Made by a program: the position numbers and the translations under genes. Shown here in pieces: positions 35,238 to 47,880 of a stretch of 64,000 nt of DNA. Source of the DNA: Mucor racemosus (Eukaryota > Mucoromycota > Mucoromycetes > Mucorales > Mucoraceae); contig JAPEHQ010000002.1 in the NCBI GenBank assembly GCA_027405735.1, positions 3,670,501 through 3,734,500 of the forward strand. Reading direction: 5' to 3'. The notes beneath the pieces are model-generated. The model was not told where the DNA came from. It was given only the letters and a program-made list of their open reading frames with translations, and made no database searches. Numbering within the stretch: the first letter of the stretch is position 1; the number at the start of each line of letters is the position of its first letter.

Positions 35238-35945
35238 TTTATCCAATGTAATAATAAAAAAAAAAGAACTCGAAAAGAAGAGAAATTGTGTTATTTCATA
35301 CTAAATGCTTTTTTTCGCAGTGTTTCGGTTTGTCTCGGTCATATAACATCATTGTGATTCAATGCTTTCCTTTCATATACGGAAATGCCTGTTTCAAACT
35401 GACAATGAAATACTCCATTGTTCCTTGGAGAACTGATTGCGGGGGGGGGAGGTATTACTATCTGCCATGTAATTTTTATTACAAAATGTGGGGGGTGGGC
35501 TGTGAGGAGGAATTTGAATCATAAATGTTTGATACGATTATGATTTACAGTGTAAAATGTATTTTTCATTATCCACTAATACTTTTTGCAATTACATTGG
35601 AAATGTTTAACCTTTTTTATAATTCACAGTTCAATTTTGATTTGTTTAAAGATTTTTCAAAATTGAGCAAATGATATGATAGGGGTTACTATGATTTATC
35701 TAAAGCGATAATTCAAATCTAGCTTACACAACTTCCTATTGGATGGTTACACCCCAAAGTTATCCCCACTACCCAACAATTCATGTAATATTTGAATTCA
35801 ATATAAAAAGGGTCTTGTTAAATGTCGAAAAAAAAATTGATTTAATCAGATCATTTCTTATATATAACATCTCATTCAAATCCCATCTTTCTTTTTTTTA
35901 TTTTATTTTTTAATATAGAAATCAAAAGAGAAATAAACATATAGA
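35238..35945. other. Divergent promoter region of the Ish1-like and desaturase genes
   Basis: 708 bases. G-rich run at 35442-35451, a desaturase TATA box at 35802 and a pyrimidine-rich leader (TTTCTTTTTTTTATTTT) before 35946. No gene. Confidence 0.6.
35802..35809 (+). promoter_or_regulatory. TATA box of the delta-9 desaturase gene
   Basis: TATAAAAAG, about 140 bases before the start codon, preceded by AATTCAA and followed by a T-rich leader. Confidence 0.5.
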
Positions 35946-37426
35946 ATGTCGAATATAGCAACACTGACATCGACTGAACGCACAAAGACGGAGTCTATGA
36001 AGCCTCCTCTTCCAAAGACAAAGATGACTCCCCTCTTTGATCAGCCTGTTACAAGTAAAAATTGGACCAAATTCGTTAATTGGCCTCAATCCATCTTGTT
36101 AACTGCTACTCCTCTCATTGCATTATATGGTATATTTACAACTGAATTAACAAAAAAGACTCTTCTCTTTTCAATCATCTATTACTTTATCACTGGTCTT
36201 GGTATTACTGCTGGTTATCATCGCATGTGGTCTCACCGTGCCTATCGTGGTACTGATGTCTTGCGTTGGTTTATGAGTTTTGCTGGTGCTGGCGCTGTTG
36301 AAGGTTCAATTTATTGGTGGTCTAGAGGACATCGTGCTCATCACAGGTAAATAATGATTTTGCCCTAACATATATTCAGAAACTAACATTTTTTTTTTAC
36401 TATTAGATGGACTGACACTGATAAAGATCCTTATTGTGCTCATCGTGGTTTCTTCTTCTCTCATTTCGGCTGGATGTTGGTTCAACGTCCCAAGAATAGA
36501 ATTGGCTATGCTGATGTCGCTGATCTTAAGGCTGATCATGTCGTTGCTTTTCAACATAAATATTATCCTTACTTTGCGCTTGGTATGGGGTTCATTTTCC
36601 CCACTTTAGTTGCTGGTCTTGGATGGGGTGATTTCAGAGTAAGTTCACTGTCCGTTCCGATGATTTATCAACCATTTTCTAAACATTTACATTTTAATAG
36701 GGTGGTTACTTTTACGCTGGTGTACTTCGTTTAGTATTCGTTCATCATGCTACTTTCTGTGTCAATAGTTTAGCTCATTATTTGGGTGAATCTACTTTTG
36801 ATGATCACAATACTCCTCGTGATAGTTGGGTTACTGCTTTGGTTACATTGGGTGAAGGTTATCACAATTTCCATCATCAATTTCCTCAAGATTATCGCAA
36901 TGCTATTAGATTTGGTCAATATGACCCTACTAAATGGTTAATTATCGTTTTGTCTTGGTTTGGTCTTGCTTATGAATTAAAGCAATTCCCTACAAATGAA
37001 GTTACTAAAGGTCGTCTCTTTATGGAAGAAAAGCGTATTCAAGAACAAAAAGCTAAATTATTTTTCGGTACACCTCTCAAGGATTTACCTATCTACACTT
37101 GGGAAGAATATCAATCTCTTGTGTTAAACGACAACAAGAAATGGGTTCTTATCGAAGGTGTCTTGTATGATGTTGGAGAGTTCATGAAAGAACATCCTGG
37201 TGGAATGAAATACCTTTCTACTGCTGTTGGTAAAGATATGACTACTGCCTTTAATGGTGGTATTTATAATCATTCTAATGGTGCCCGTAATTTGTTGACA
37301 TCTCTTCGTGTTGGTGTACTTCGTAATGGTATGCAAGTTATGACCGAAGCTGATGCTACAGCATCTATTTATGATGATTCACTCGAATTTGATTCCAAAG
37401 CAGCTCTTTTCAACAAGAGCAAGTAG
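35946..37426 (+). CDS. OLE1: Stearoyl-CoA delta-9 fatty acid desaturase with C-terminal cytochrome b5 domain
   Basis: Exons 35946-36346, 36407-36638 and 36701-37426 give 452 residues. The three di-iron histidine boxes are present: HRMWSH (His92-His97), HRAHH (His129-His133) and HNFHH (His266-His270). Hydrophobic segments flank them as expected of an ER membrane enzyme. The C-terminus carries a cytochrome b5 domain with haem ligands in EHPGG (His376) and YNHSNGA (His402), so electron donor and desaturase are fused as in yeast Ole1. It introduces the first double bond into palmitoyl- and stearoyl-CoA. Exon junctions split conserved codons in frame. Confidence 0.96.
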
Positions 37427-37449
37427 TTACATATTTTCAATTCTTTTTC

Positions 37450-37454
<5 letters not shown>

Positions 37455-37484
<30 letters not shown>
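37455..37484. repeat. (AT)n microsatellite after the desaturase gene
   Basis: Alternating AT of about 30 bases directly 3' of the stop codon; a length-variable tract in the probable 3' UTR. Confidence 0.85.
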
Positions 37485-37485
<1 letters not shown>

Positions 37486-37919
37486 TAGCATATATCCATA
37501 TTCTCTTTCTTTTTTCTATATTATAAAAATCCATTCTCTTTATAAATAATAAAATTTTCCTTTGATCAGCCAATTAGCCAATCAAAATTTTCTTGAAAAA
37601 TTCAACAACTTTATTTCAATGCTGTACACAGTATTTTTACTTCAAATTCAGACAAAATACGTAAAATTTGGGATGAAATAAGAATAAAATTGGGATGTAG
37701 TGAGGATAAAGTTTGGATGTAATGAAAATGAGAAAGGAGATTTGGAAAAAATGAAATTAGTCTTCAGTTGAATAGTAATAATATTTATAACTTGCCTGTA
37801 ATGATCTAAATCTCCCAAAGGAAAAAGCCGTATTTATTACGACATTCTTGATCGCTGAACTTTGTCGCTTCTTACTTGTGCCAACTATCAAAAGAATTAG
37901 AAAACCTATAATTTACTTT

Positions 37920-38045
37920 ATGGTGTACCCACCATCATCTGCTTTGCCTTCTTTATAAAGTCTACATTTGTAGTATTTCTTGCTATAGTGGCCAATTTCT
38001 TTACAATCCTTGCATGTCGGCTGTGGTTTCTCCCCCAAGTCAATA
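37920..38045 (-). pseudogene. Zinc-knuckle-like gene fragment
   Basis: Reads PQPTCKDCKEIGHYSKKYYKC; CxxCxxxxH fits a retroelement- or transposase-type zinc knuckle but the last Cys is displaced. Probable remnant of a mobile element or orphan gene tail. Confidence 0.3.
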
Positions 38046-38795
38046 ATGATTGTAAAAAATAAACTGCCTTTCAAAGATTTTATACTTTATACCTGACTCT
38101 TTGCTCGTCTTTACTGCTTGAATTTTATTTAAAATTAAGGATCTGTACATTATCGATTGTTGCAGATGATGGGATGTAGAAAATAAGAAGAAAAAAAAAA
38201 GAGAGGATAAAAAGTCGCCTTTACGTGTGGAAGCAATGTACAATATGAGGTTTTAATACATCAATTGGTACTTACCGGATATCCAAGCAGTCGATATATG
38301 ATAAACACCTTACAACTATGTACTGGTTTTATGTAATTGCTAGCATTTGTTTCTATCTGTTGCAATTTTTAACATCACCAAACGTCGGGGTTTAAATGAA
38401 GAAGAAGATGATGATGATGGTCCAGAAATACATTGCTTGATTGAATCTACATATTTATCTCAAATCAAATTCATTTTAGTGTGAATTTGACACTAATTTT
38501 ATCTAAAATCTTATTCTCATTTCATACAAATTTTTATCTATATTTTGTCTAAATTTTATCAGCTCAAAGATAGAAAATTATTCTCTGACCAATCACTAGA
38601 AGGCTTAGAAAATGTTTGTATACATTCATAAATCCCTGTCAAATGAACAAAAATGTTCCGGACTCTCTCCATTGTATAATCTGAAGAGGTAACCCCCCTG
38701 TGCGTTTATTAATTTGATTTTTACCTTTGTTTTCCCGTGTTTTTCTTTTATTTTCTTTTTTTTCATTTATTTATTTATTTATTTAATTTAAAAAA

Positions 38796-40628
38796 ATGCA
38801 ATCAACATCTCGTTTATTAAGAGGTATACCATTACTGTGAATATCATGTATATTTGGATCAGGCACTAACTTTTTTTTTTTTGACATTTAGTTGTGGGTA
38901 GACAAACACCAATTGTACGACGTACATTCCAACAAAGATTCAATTCTACTGCAACATCTGCTACTGAAGCTCCAAAGAAAGGCTATTCAAAATGGAAGGC
39001 ATTTAAGAATGTCACTACATTTGGTGCAGTTGGCTTTGTTGGATATACATTATATGGTAAGTTTATCGTAAAGTAACGTTTTAGATTAATCTAACGTGTA
39101 AAAAATCAATTAGAAATGTACTATCATCGTCATCCTACTGAACATCCTAATCCTGCTGATCCTAAAAAGAAAACTGTTGTTATCCTCGGCAGTGGCTGGG
39201 CTAGTACTTCACTATTGAAATCTATTGATACCGATCTTTACAACGTTGTGGTTGTTTCTCCTCGTAATTACTTTTTGTTTACTCCCTTATTGCCTTCCTG
39301 TACTGTAGGTACAATTGATATCCGTTCTTTGGTTGAGCCTATTCGGTTCATTACTCGCCATAAGAATAATGAAGTCAAGGTATATGAAGCTGAATGTACC
39401 GAAATTGATTCTGAAAAGAAGATGATTACTATTGTTGGTAAGTTTATTGTTATGTCATAATGATCTGTTCTTTTCTTAAATTGTTTATTAGATAACTCCG
39501 AGGTAAAGGGAGATAATGCAACTAGTACTATTGCCTATGATTACTTGGTTATCGGTATTGGTGCTCAAAGTCAAACTTTCGGTATTAAGGGTGTTGAGGA
39601 ATATGGTTGTTTCCTCAAGGAAGTTTGGGATGCTCAAAAGATTCGTACAAAGTTGATGGATTGTATTGAAACTGCTGCTTTCCCCGGTCAATCTCCTGAA
39701 GAAATTGAGCGTTTATTGCATATGATTGTTGTCGGTGGTGGTCCCACTGGTATTGAGTATGCCGCTGAACTCCATGATTTCTTGGTTGAGGATTTAACTC
39801 ATTGGTATCCTGGTAAGTTGCAATATTTGAATGAGAAAATCAAAATTAATTTCGTGGTATATTTCAGAACTCGCTGGTAAAATCAAGATTACTTTGGTTG
39901 AAGCTATGCCCAATGTTCTTCCCGCTTTCTCCAAGCAATTGATTGATTATACCGAATCTACCTTTAAGCAACAAAATATTCATCTTCATACAAAGACCAT
40001 GGTAAAGGAGGTCAAGGAAAAGGAAATTATTGTTCAAGGCCCTGATGGAAACAAGGAATCTATGCCCTACGGTCTTTTGGTTTGGGCTACTGGTAACACA
40101 TCTCGTCCTTTGGTCAAGAATTTGATGGCTCAATACCCCGAGACACAAAACATTCGCCGTGGTTTAGCTGTTGATGACTGGCTTAGAATGGCTGGTACCA
40201 ACGATATTTATGCTCTCGGTGATGCCACTGCTACTAAATATGCTCCTACCGCTCAAGTTGCTGCCCAACAAGGTAAATATCTTGCTCGTGTCTTTGCTCA
40301 ACTCCATGCTACAGAACATTATGAAGCTCAAGTTGAAGAAGCTGCCACACCCGAGGAAAAGGCCAAGAACATGCGTAGATTACAGAAGGCACAAGATATT
40401 AAGCCTTTCCATTACTCTCATCAAGGCTCTCTTTGTTACATTGGTTCCGATAAGGCTATTGCTGATTTACCTTTCGGTCCTGGTAACTTGGCATCAGGTG
40501 GTGTCGCTACTTATGCTTTCTGGCGTTCTGCTTATATCTCTAATTTATTCTCTGCTCGTAACAAGTGGTTGGTTATTACTGATTGGACAAAGAAAACTTT
40601 CTGGGGTCGTGATATCTCCAGAGAATAA
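38796..40628 (+). CDS. Alternative (type II, rotenone-insensitive) NADH:ubiquinone oxidoreductase
   Basis: Exons 38796-38823, 38892-39056, 39114-39437, 39492-39812 and 39868-40628 give 532 residues. An Arg/Ser/Thr-rich mitochondrial presequence ([14 protein letters not shown]) is followed by one hydrophobic helix ([12 protein letters not shown]), placing it in the inner membrane. The FAD-binding motif [10 protein letters not shown] (about residues 86-95) and NADH-binding [17 protein letters not shown] (about 245-260) are intact. There is no EF-hand insert. ALGDATA and the C-terminal [16 protein letters not shown] membrane-binding region match the NDE/NDI family. It oxidises NADH and feeds ubiquinone without pumping protons. 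External (NDE) rather than internal is suggested by the N-terminal helix but not proven. Confidence 0.93.
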
Positions 40629-41317
40629 TAGATTTCATTTATTTTTTGCATTACATTAATATTAAAAATTCTTACTCACTTAATCCCTCTCTTTTACTCT
40701 GTTGAAAAAGATCATTAAAATTTTACTACATGAAATTCAGACATTTCAGGAAAATATTTGCACGATTGTAGTTGTATATTGAGACAGAGCAAGAATGAAA
40801 TTTAGACAAAGTGAGAATTTAAATTCATACAAATTGTGAATAATTCTCGCGTTGTTTCTAGATGCTAGTTGTTTATAATAGACATTTACTTTTTATGAAT
40901 TGAGCTCATGCCCAAAATAACCAAATTGAAAAAAAAGTATAATGTAATATTATATAAAAAGTGCAATACATATGAAAGAGATAAAAATACCGCAAGAGAC
41001 AGTAGTATTTTACGATTATTTTCACTCTAAACAAAGTGAATAATCATTTCTTCCTAGCCCTAAACAATTCTTTGAATACTTGAGAAAATACGGTATAGAG
41101 CATGACTTTTGCTTTCAAACATTCGTATCATGGAATAATGCAATTTATCATTTTTCTTTGAATTATAAATGGGATAATGAAAACAAATTTAACCATCTTT
41201 CATTTCTTTCTCTCTTCCCTATGTGTAAACATTGATTACTTTAAATATTTGTTTATTACAGATCCACAGTTCTGATCGGATGAAAAGAAGACCAAATGCA
41301 AGTATCATATCTAAAAG
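40629..41317. other. 3' intergenic region after NADH dehydrogenase
   Basis: AT-rich; no gene or shared repeat recognised. Confidence 0.5.
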
Positions 41318-41542
41318 ATGTCCCAAAGAGAACCTTATTCATTAAAAGGTACAATATTGCCCAAGTATTCTGCATCTCCCAAAAAAGGACCTAGGAAATC
41401 AAACAGTACTAAAGTTGACATATTATTTAAATATGTTAATAATAAAAAAGTAGGGTCTTGCGAAGTTGGCAAGATTAAGGTGACCGAAGCCGACGACAAA
41501 TATACTGATAATGGTATGATGGTGAAGCTCCAAAAACGTTGA
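41318..41542 (+). pseudogene. Orphan gene fragment, possibly repeat-derived
   Basis: 74 codons, basic (PKKGPRKSNSTKVD, KVGSCEVGKIKV, KYTDNGMMVKLQKR), continuing after a stop as a further similar stretch (LRYALDVIII). It resembles the tail of a larger protein cut from its N-terminal part. Not recognised. Confidence 0.25.
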
Positions 41543-41656
41543 GATATGCTCTCGATGTTATTATTATCAATGAAAAATCCACCTCAATTGAATCAAATCA
41601 CAACTATCGGATATCGGATAATGAGTAAGCAAATGTATAACCAATGCCAAAACTGT

Positions 41657-43160
41657 TATTATAATTGTTTATATTAGTTGTAAAAGATAAGCAGTTACAT
41701 TTCATAGTCTTTATATAGTCGCCTTTTTTTTAAATAAAGCAATGAAAAAAGTACATTCACTTTTTGAAGTACTTCTAGTTTTGTTTTGCTACAAGCTGTA
41801 GTTCGTGAACCATTGATACAATATCTTGAAACGTTACACTCCATGAGTTAAAATGGATTTTGCATTTTTTTTTTTGTAATTACTGGCTTGAGCATAGTTT
41901 TCCATCCTTAAAATCGGAGCACACTCTCTTTTTTATAACTAATTTAATACTAAACGCTTTTCAGGATGTACCTTATACATTGCAAAACAGATATGAATTG
42001 ATTGCATTATGCTATCTATTCCTAAATTTATTCTATACCTTGCAAAAGACTCCAAAACACGTGAAATTCACCGCTTTTTCCTTGAAAACTAAGTCTCACG
42101 TTATATCCCTGCTCTACTTTTTTTCCCACTAAATAACACCAAGAAAACATTATATGCCAATGTACCTGAGATGCTCAACTTTAATTCAAAAACAAGTATC
42201 CGGAAACATCCTATTTTCTGCAGTCAGTATAAATTTTTTAGTGCTAATGTTTCAGATTTTTACACATATTTCACTGCTAAAAATTAAAAACTTTGAGACT
42301 CCATATCTCTACGGAAAATCAAGCTATTATACTAACACTTTCTAATAATGAAACTTACTTTTTTTGATGCGCTCCATGACATGTTTTAGTATGAAAAAAT
42401 TCTGAGCAATTTCATTTTTTTTCTTTTTTTTTTTTTTTGACTTTTTTGTAGTAGATTTCAAATATTCGTTAAATTGAGCGGCATTTTTCTATATATTTAT
42501 GTCATCAATCTTGTTGAGCTCTCTTGGATCCAGTTTAATTTTTTTCAAAATATTGATTTTTCGTGGAGATATCCCCAAAAATGCGTACAAAGAAATATCT
42601 TCAATTCCAGCTTTATTGTTTCCCCTGTATACCCTTATCCCAAATTTTGAATTTGAAAATGTTTTTGACAAAAGTCTCGTTTTTTTTATGAAAAATGCAG
42701 CTAAAATGTTCAGTAATGGCTCGATCGACAGATAATGTTTTTGGGCATTATTTCCATTATTTATATTTAAAAAGTATCTATAAAAAGTAATGCTTTTCTT
42801 CAAAAACCCTTCAAAATTTTAATTACATTTTATCCAAAATTTAATGTGAAATATTTTCCTAAATTTTATTTAGATGAATGCAGAGTACAAAACTGTACAA
42901 AGATTATTTAATATGCTAGATCAACTTACTTTGTAGTTCCTAAGCTATAGGACAAATTTGGTTTTTTGAATCATTTTTTGATCATTGTTTCAAATCAATT
43001 TTGAAACCCAATTATTATAGTTTTAAGCTGTGATATGAACTATTATTTTGATTATGTCGAAGAAAAATTAATATTTTTCGCTGTAACAAAGAATGTAGGG
43101 TAGCTTGGAGTTGGATCTACGGTATCTTGTGAATGCAAAATTGATACCTCAATTTAAGTA
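41657..43160 (-). repeat. R1 copy c, arm of a near-identical inverted pair with R1 copy d
   Basis: Reverse complement of 48477-49979 with one single-base indel seen (GATACCGTAG versus GATACGTAG) in ~1.5 kb. Ends abruptly at the TA where the MITE stub begins (43161). Confidence 0.9.
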
Positions 43161-43275
43161 CAGTCGTGATTCGATTTAGTGGAATTGTTGGGAAGCTGAA
43201 AGTGTCCACTAAATTAAATCTTTCACTAAATCAAATGAATTATATTCGGTAATATTGGATCAAATAGAGCAATAC
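43161..43275 (+). mobile_element. TA-type MITE, 5' stub
   Basis: Starts CAGTCGTGATTCGATTTAGTGG directly after TA (43159-43160), with the following subterminal region as far as GTAATATTGGATCAAA, then stops. R1 copy d (48470-48480) shows the uninterrupted target. Confidence 0.75.
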
Positions 43276-43947
43276 ATGCAAGAACCAATATATTTACGAT
43301 TATCATCATCTGTAAATATGTTTATAGCTATAATGTTTACAGCAACAATGGTTTTTGCTCGAGCATAAACTTAAATAACACTTACTGCTTAAATTTATAT
43401 GCAAGCCAAATATGAGATTATATTATATTATATGTTACTTTATCACAAATAAAACTTAAACAAATTAACCTTCTTTAAACTTGCTATTTTAGTTTACGAT
43501 TGTCAGCGGTAAAAAGATTTGTTTTCAAGTATACAGTAGCTACGATCAAAACTATGGTTATTAGAAAAGACATAAAATTATTCTTTTTTTTTTGTTTCTA
43601 TATCATTTGAAATTTTATCGTTTTTCTGGAACATTTCATCATGGGTTTGTAGTCAGTTCTAGCTTTTTATTGAGTAGATATAAATATCATTGCCTTCGAT
43701 TTGATCTGGTAATCAAGAAATACGTCTAACAATACAGTAGTAAATAATGATATTTGATTTTAAAATGTGGTTAAACGAAAGTATCAGTCTCTAATATAAC
43801 GACCGCTACCTATATTAAAAACATTAGTCCCTTATGTTAGAATACGTATTCAGATACAAAAAAAGAATACCAGCTTGATAGTCTGATATGCGTTATCAAA
43901 CGGTGAATACATCCTTGGAATATGAAAGCAAAAAGGGAGAAACAACA
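43276..43947. other. Unassigned AT-rich stretch between MITE stub and R2 copy C
   Basis: No gene or repeat partner recognised. Confidence 0.4.
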
Positions 43948-44949
43948 CACATAGAAAAAGATTTTCAAGGCTTTACATTATTTAGTAGTGCTATTAAAAC
44001 CCTGATAAATTACTCATTTCAGACAATATAAAAGCAGCATTACAGCGCATCAACCATAAATTAAATAAAATAGGCAATATATGTTATCAAAGAAACATAC
44101 ATTTTTCTACCAGAAAACCCCCGTTGTCTATCATATAATACATTCATAAAAAAATTACAAAAGCCAGCCCGCAGAGCAACGCCGTAATTGAGCAAATCAA
44201 GATTGAACGGCTGCAAAATCTCTTTTATTATGGTATATCTAATTTTTAAATAAAAAAAGCGTTTTTTTTTTAACTGTTCTTATGTTTAACCATGCATGGT
44301 CTGAAAATTCAGACTTTGTAGCGGACATTTTCGGGGCTCATTTTACCCTTACCAACACTCATGGTTTTGATCAAAAAATAGAAAAATCAAATTTTGATAC
44401 CAAAATAAACGTTTAAATATACTACATTGTGAGAAAAAATTGTAGCCATGACTAATACATATTTTATAAAAACTTAATATTAAATGTTCAGTAATGAAAT
44501 TTTGTACTTTTGTCCAAAAAACGGATTTTTGTTTAAAGGATTTTCATTTGATATTTTGCAATAAAAAGGTTTGTTATTTTTTATTCAGCAGATAGAGCGC
44601 TAAATTTTGCATATGTGTATATTTTTTGTTTTTGTAATTGGTAGTATAATTAACTCTAGATTTGCAAAATAAGAAAAAAAAATTAAAAAATGTCAAAATT
44701 GATGATCTGGACAAGAATAATTTTTGAAATTAATATTCCGTCTATAAGCCTAGTAAATCTTAAAAATAAGAGATTTTATAATACTTGAGAACTTTTTCAA
44801 GAATTTACGATGCTGTACCCACTTGATTCAAGCCTATTACTGCAAACATTTATACATGTTAATACTGTGTGATACTTTATTTGATGATAATATAGTCTTA
44901 TTTTATAATTATTGCGTTAGAGGTGATTTACATTGAGTTTTAGTCTTAC

Positions 44950-45205
44950 CTCTCTAGTATTATAAATATCAACATGGCTATCACTAGAACCTATTGCCGT
45001 CTTTTTACCCTTTTTGTTCCAAGCCAATTTATTCTATGCTTTACCAGAACCAACTTAGGTAGTATTTATGAATGGTTCCTCGGTATTTGCATTCAAATTC
45101 CATAAATTAAATTGACTGATTCCATCTACTACAGTGGTATCAAAAAACGTATCATCAGCCTGCTTTATGATAAATGTCGATCTAAAATCAGAAACATCCC
45201 ATTGT
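44950..45205 (-). pseudogene. Dynein intermediate chain-like WD40 gene fragment, copy C
   Basis: Same segment as copy B, with the same two stop positions; reads VGSGKA before the TAG where copy B reads VGSGKE. Shared stops mean the fragment was already dead when the repeat multiplied. Confidence 0.6.
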
Positions 45206-45713
45206 TATTGTTATTGTTATAAGATATAAAAAGCTTGATGTTTAATAATACAGTAATTAAATAAAAAAGAAGATGATAATAATAATAACATATGGTGAGT
45301 ATTTAACATCTAAGTAAGTTTGATGAAGTATGCTTTTTTTAACCCCCTTTAAAAATCCTGAGACAAACACAACATCTTGGTTCTGTAATTTCTATCCATC
45401 AAAATGTTGCAATTTCTAGTACACAATGAATGCACCTTTTGTAAATTTTGACTTCCTATGTACATTGGGTATCAGTTTTTTACCAGTTGTATTTTCTCTG
45501 ATTCAATAATATTCAGTCATATTGAACGATGGTTTGTAACATTGCCAAAAAAAAAGAATAAATGCTTCAAGAATTTTCTGCCTATCAAATCACGCAATTT
45601 AGTGGCAATGATTGCACTTAACTATGCTTTTTAAACCTATTGATGTTAATCAGAATAATCACTAATTTCATTCAAAAGTACGCTTTGCTTTATACATTTA
45701 TATTCATACATTC

Positions 45714-45947
45714 TGAGAGTTATATGTAGATAACGATTATTTCTAATACAAATAAAATAAAGACTACAAGCGATTATATTACGGAGAACATAGGGTCTTT
45801 ATTATTAAGTTAAAAAAGGAAGCCAGGAGCCATCAGGTCCTGGATTCTAAAAGTATTTATACCATTTCAATTCCATTTGGATGTCAGGTTCAATATGGGA
45901 TCTAAATGAGATTTAACATATATATAAATAATAGGCAAAAACCTACA
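45714..45947 (-). mobile_element. Solo LTR, family L3 (234 bp), TSD CATTC
   Basis: TGAGAGTTATATG...AAAACCTACA with CATTC at 45709-45713 and 45948-45952; R2 copy B keeps the empty site near 31637. TATA- and AATAAA-like signals read on the minus strand. Confidence 0.82.
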
Positions 45948-46273
45948 CATTCAATAGATGACATTGCATTTATTATTATCCGTTATATCAACCAACCAGC
46001 ATCTTGATTCAATACATTTGTCAATTAAATGCCTAAACTACACTTGAGCCATCAGGTATCGCCACAAAAACATCTTGTACAGGTTGATGAAGCATCACAA
46101 TTCGGATCATTTTTTTGTGTTTGTTTTACCAAAACTAATAAGAATTAGACAAGAGTAAAAGGTGAGGTTTCATTCAATATAGAGAATGAGGTTATATATA
46201 GAGGAGATTATCAGGTGATACAATAGCTATTAACGGTATAACAATAACATTAGTCTGATACTGATAATACGAC

Positions 46274-47142
46274 TGATGTGAACTACTGACTGGCAGTCTT
46301 TCATACATCAAAGTCCATTAATAATTAATAACATAAATTTAGTTTGCAAACCAAGATAATGAAATATACACTACAGTCGTGATTCGATTTAGTGGAATCG
46401 TTGGGATGCAGAAAAGTGTCCACTAAATCGAATTTTCCACTAAATCGAATAAATCATTTTCCGTAATATTGGATCAAAAAATGAGAATAAAAAGGCGTTA
46501 CTAGTTTATAGTATTACATGATATTGTTAATAAAGGCTTTTCATATTCGAGCAACTGAATTAAACAGTGGATAATAAGAAATTTAATAAAAAACTGAGGT
46601 AAATTAGGCACGTGATTTGGTTATTCTCCATATTTCTTCTAATTTCATGGCTACCAGATCAAGCTATTACCGGCTAAATACAGTTTTATCCAATAGTATT
46701 TATATTTTACTAATATAGTGGACTGGTAGAAACGAAATTGTCCACTATCCACTGAATCGATTCAGTGGATTTAGGCAGTAAAATTATGAAAAAAAAACGG
46801 GAGATTTCAAACTGTCCATTAAATTAAAAATCCGTTATTCATGAGTCCACTAAATCGAATCACGAATAGAAACTTGACTATAACTTGAAAATTACAAACA
46901 ACAATTATAGATTATTGTATTACCTGAATTAATAATTGCTGGTTCCTTTTCCCATCAGCTTTAAAACCAAGAAGATCAAATTATTGTCTTAGTAATTTGA
47001 ATTAGACATTTAATATAAATACCACAATGGTCCATCGAGTAGATAAATCGTCGTTAGTTTACTTTATATATCTTAAATAAACTTAGAAGTCTTATAATTG
47101 TACTTTTCATCGCTTTTTTTATATAATTACGTTTTTGTAGCA
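46274..47142 (-). mobile_element. Solo LTR, family L4, TSD ACGAC, carrying a MITE
   Basis: TGATGTGAACTACTG...TTTTTGTAGCA with ACGAC at 46269-46273 and 47143-47147. Without the MITE it is about 374 bases. The other copy is 59905-60261 in opposite orientation. Confidence 0.85.
46374..46866 (+). mobile_element. TA-type MITE, copy 2
   Basis: Starts CAGTCGTGATTCG after TA (46372-46373) and keeps the internal 20-base palindrome. The right end stops at CACGA with the last bases and TA lost. Confidence 0.82.
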
Positions 47143-47181
47143 ACGACTACCGTAGCTCTATATCTAAATTCTAATATAACA

Positions 47182-47880
47182 ATAATCTTGCCAAAATATT
47201 ACATTTTTTATTAACAACACATTTAGAGGATGTATTTATTATATGCTTTGTATTATAACTATAACCAAAAATTACTTTCGAAGGACTTGACGTCAATTAA
47301 CGAGAACGCACGTAAACCAATGTAGAAGCATGTTGCTGATTAACTATCACACCAAATATGAACCAAGATCTTGGATGGGCGACCTAAGATATAATATTGA
47401 CAAAATAATCAAAATTTGCCGAGATAGAGCATTTACTGTCGGTTTTTTACTGTGGAATAGGTAGAGATATTCACGGAAAAAAAGTATAAAAAATAATAGG
47501 AATTCGACTAGATAATGTTAGGCTTTTATTATCAAGTAGAACTTAATTGACTCTTCTTTGAAAGGAAGATGTCCTTCTATTTATACACAATTTCTAGTCT
47601 ATGTTATAAATCAATGAGAACAAATAGGAACATGCCATTTCCATAATCTACCCGATATCTTTAGGTCCTGATTTTATCATGAATGAAATCAGGCCATATT
47701 GAATAATGGTGTATTTATGATTCAGGTCAATAATTATAATTTGCTAGGATCCACATCTCGGTTATAAGATTACTTGCTGTATCAATCAGTCATGTCAAAT
47801 CAAAGTGATTCCTGATTTATCCCAGCAGTAATTCAATTTAGACACCAGATAAAATGGAGATCTAAATGGATGTAATCCAC
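47182..47880. other. Repeat debris, possible further LTR
   Basis: 47460-47850 read on the minus strand has GTATAAATAGAAGG followed by an AATAAAAG signal, an LTR-like layout; no second copy seen. No gene. Confidence 0.35.

Larger units (their letters stand above)
37427..38795. other. Intergenic region between the desaturase and NADH dehydrogenase genes
   Basis: An (AT)n run lies at 37455-37484. 37920-38045 on the minus strand reads as a zinc-knuckle-like fragment (separate entry). No other gene is supported. Confidence 0.5.
43948..46110 (+). repeat. R2 copy C
   Basis: Matches 29700-31830 (copy B) with modest divergence. It lacks the L1 insertion and carries an L3 LTR at 45714-45947 that copy B lacks. 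Contains a dynein-like fragment at 44950-45205. Confidence 0.85.
46122..47181 (-). mobile_element. Solo LTR L1, split by a nested L4 LTR
   Basis: 46122-46273 and 47143-47181 together make one L1 copy; the gap is filled by L4 (46274-47142), which carries a MITE. Confidence 0.8.

Noticed and set aside
40171..40659. 162-codon plus-strand frame
   Set aside because: Alternate frame of the NADH dehydrogenase last exon.
42499..42735. Open frames repeated identically at 42489-42803 and 48833-49147
   Set aside because: Identity comes from the recent R1c/R1d duplication, not selection on a protein; older R1 copies break these frames.
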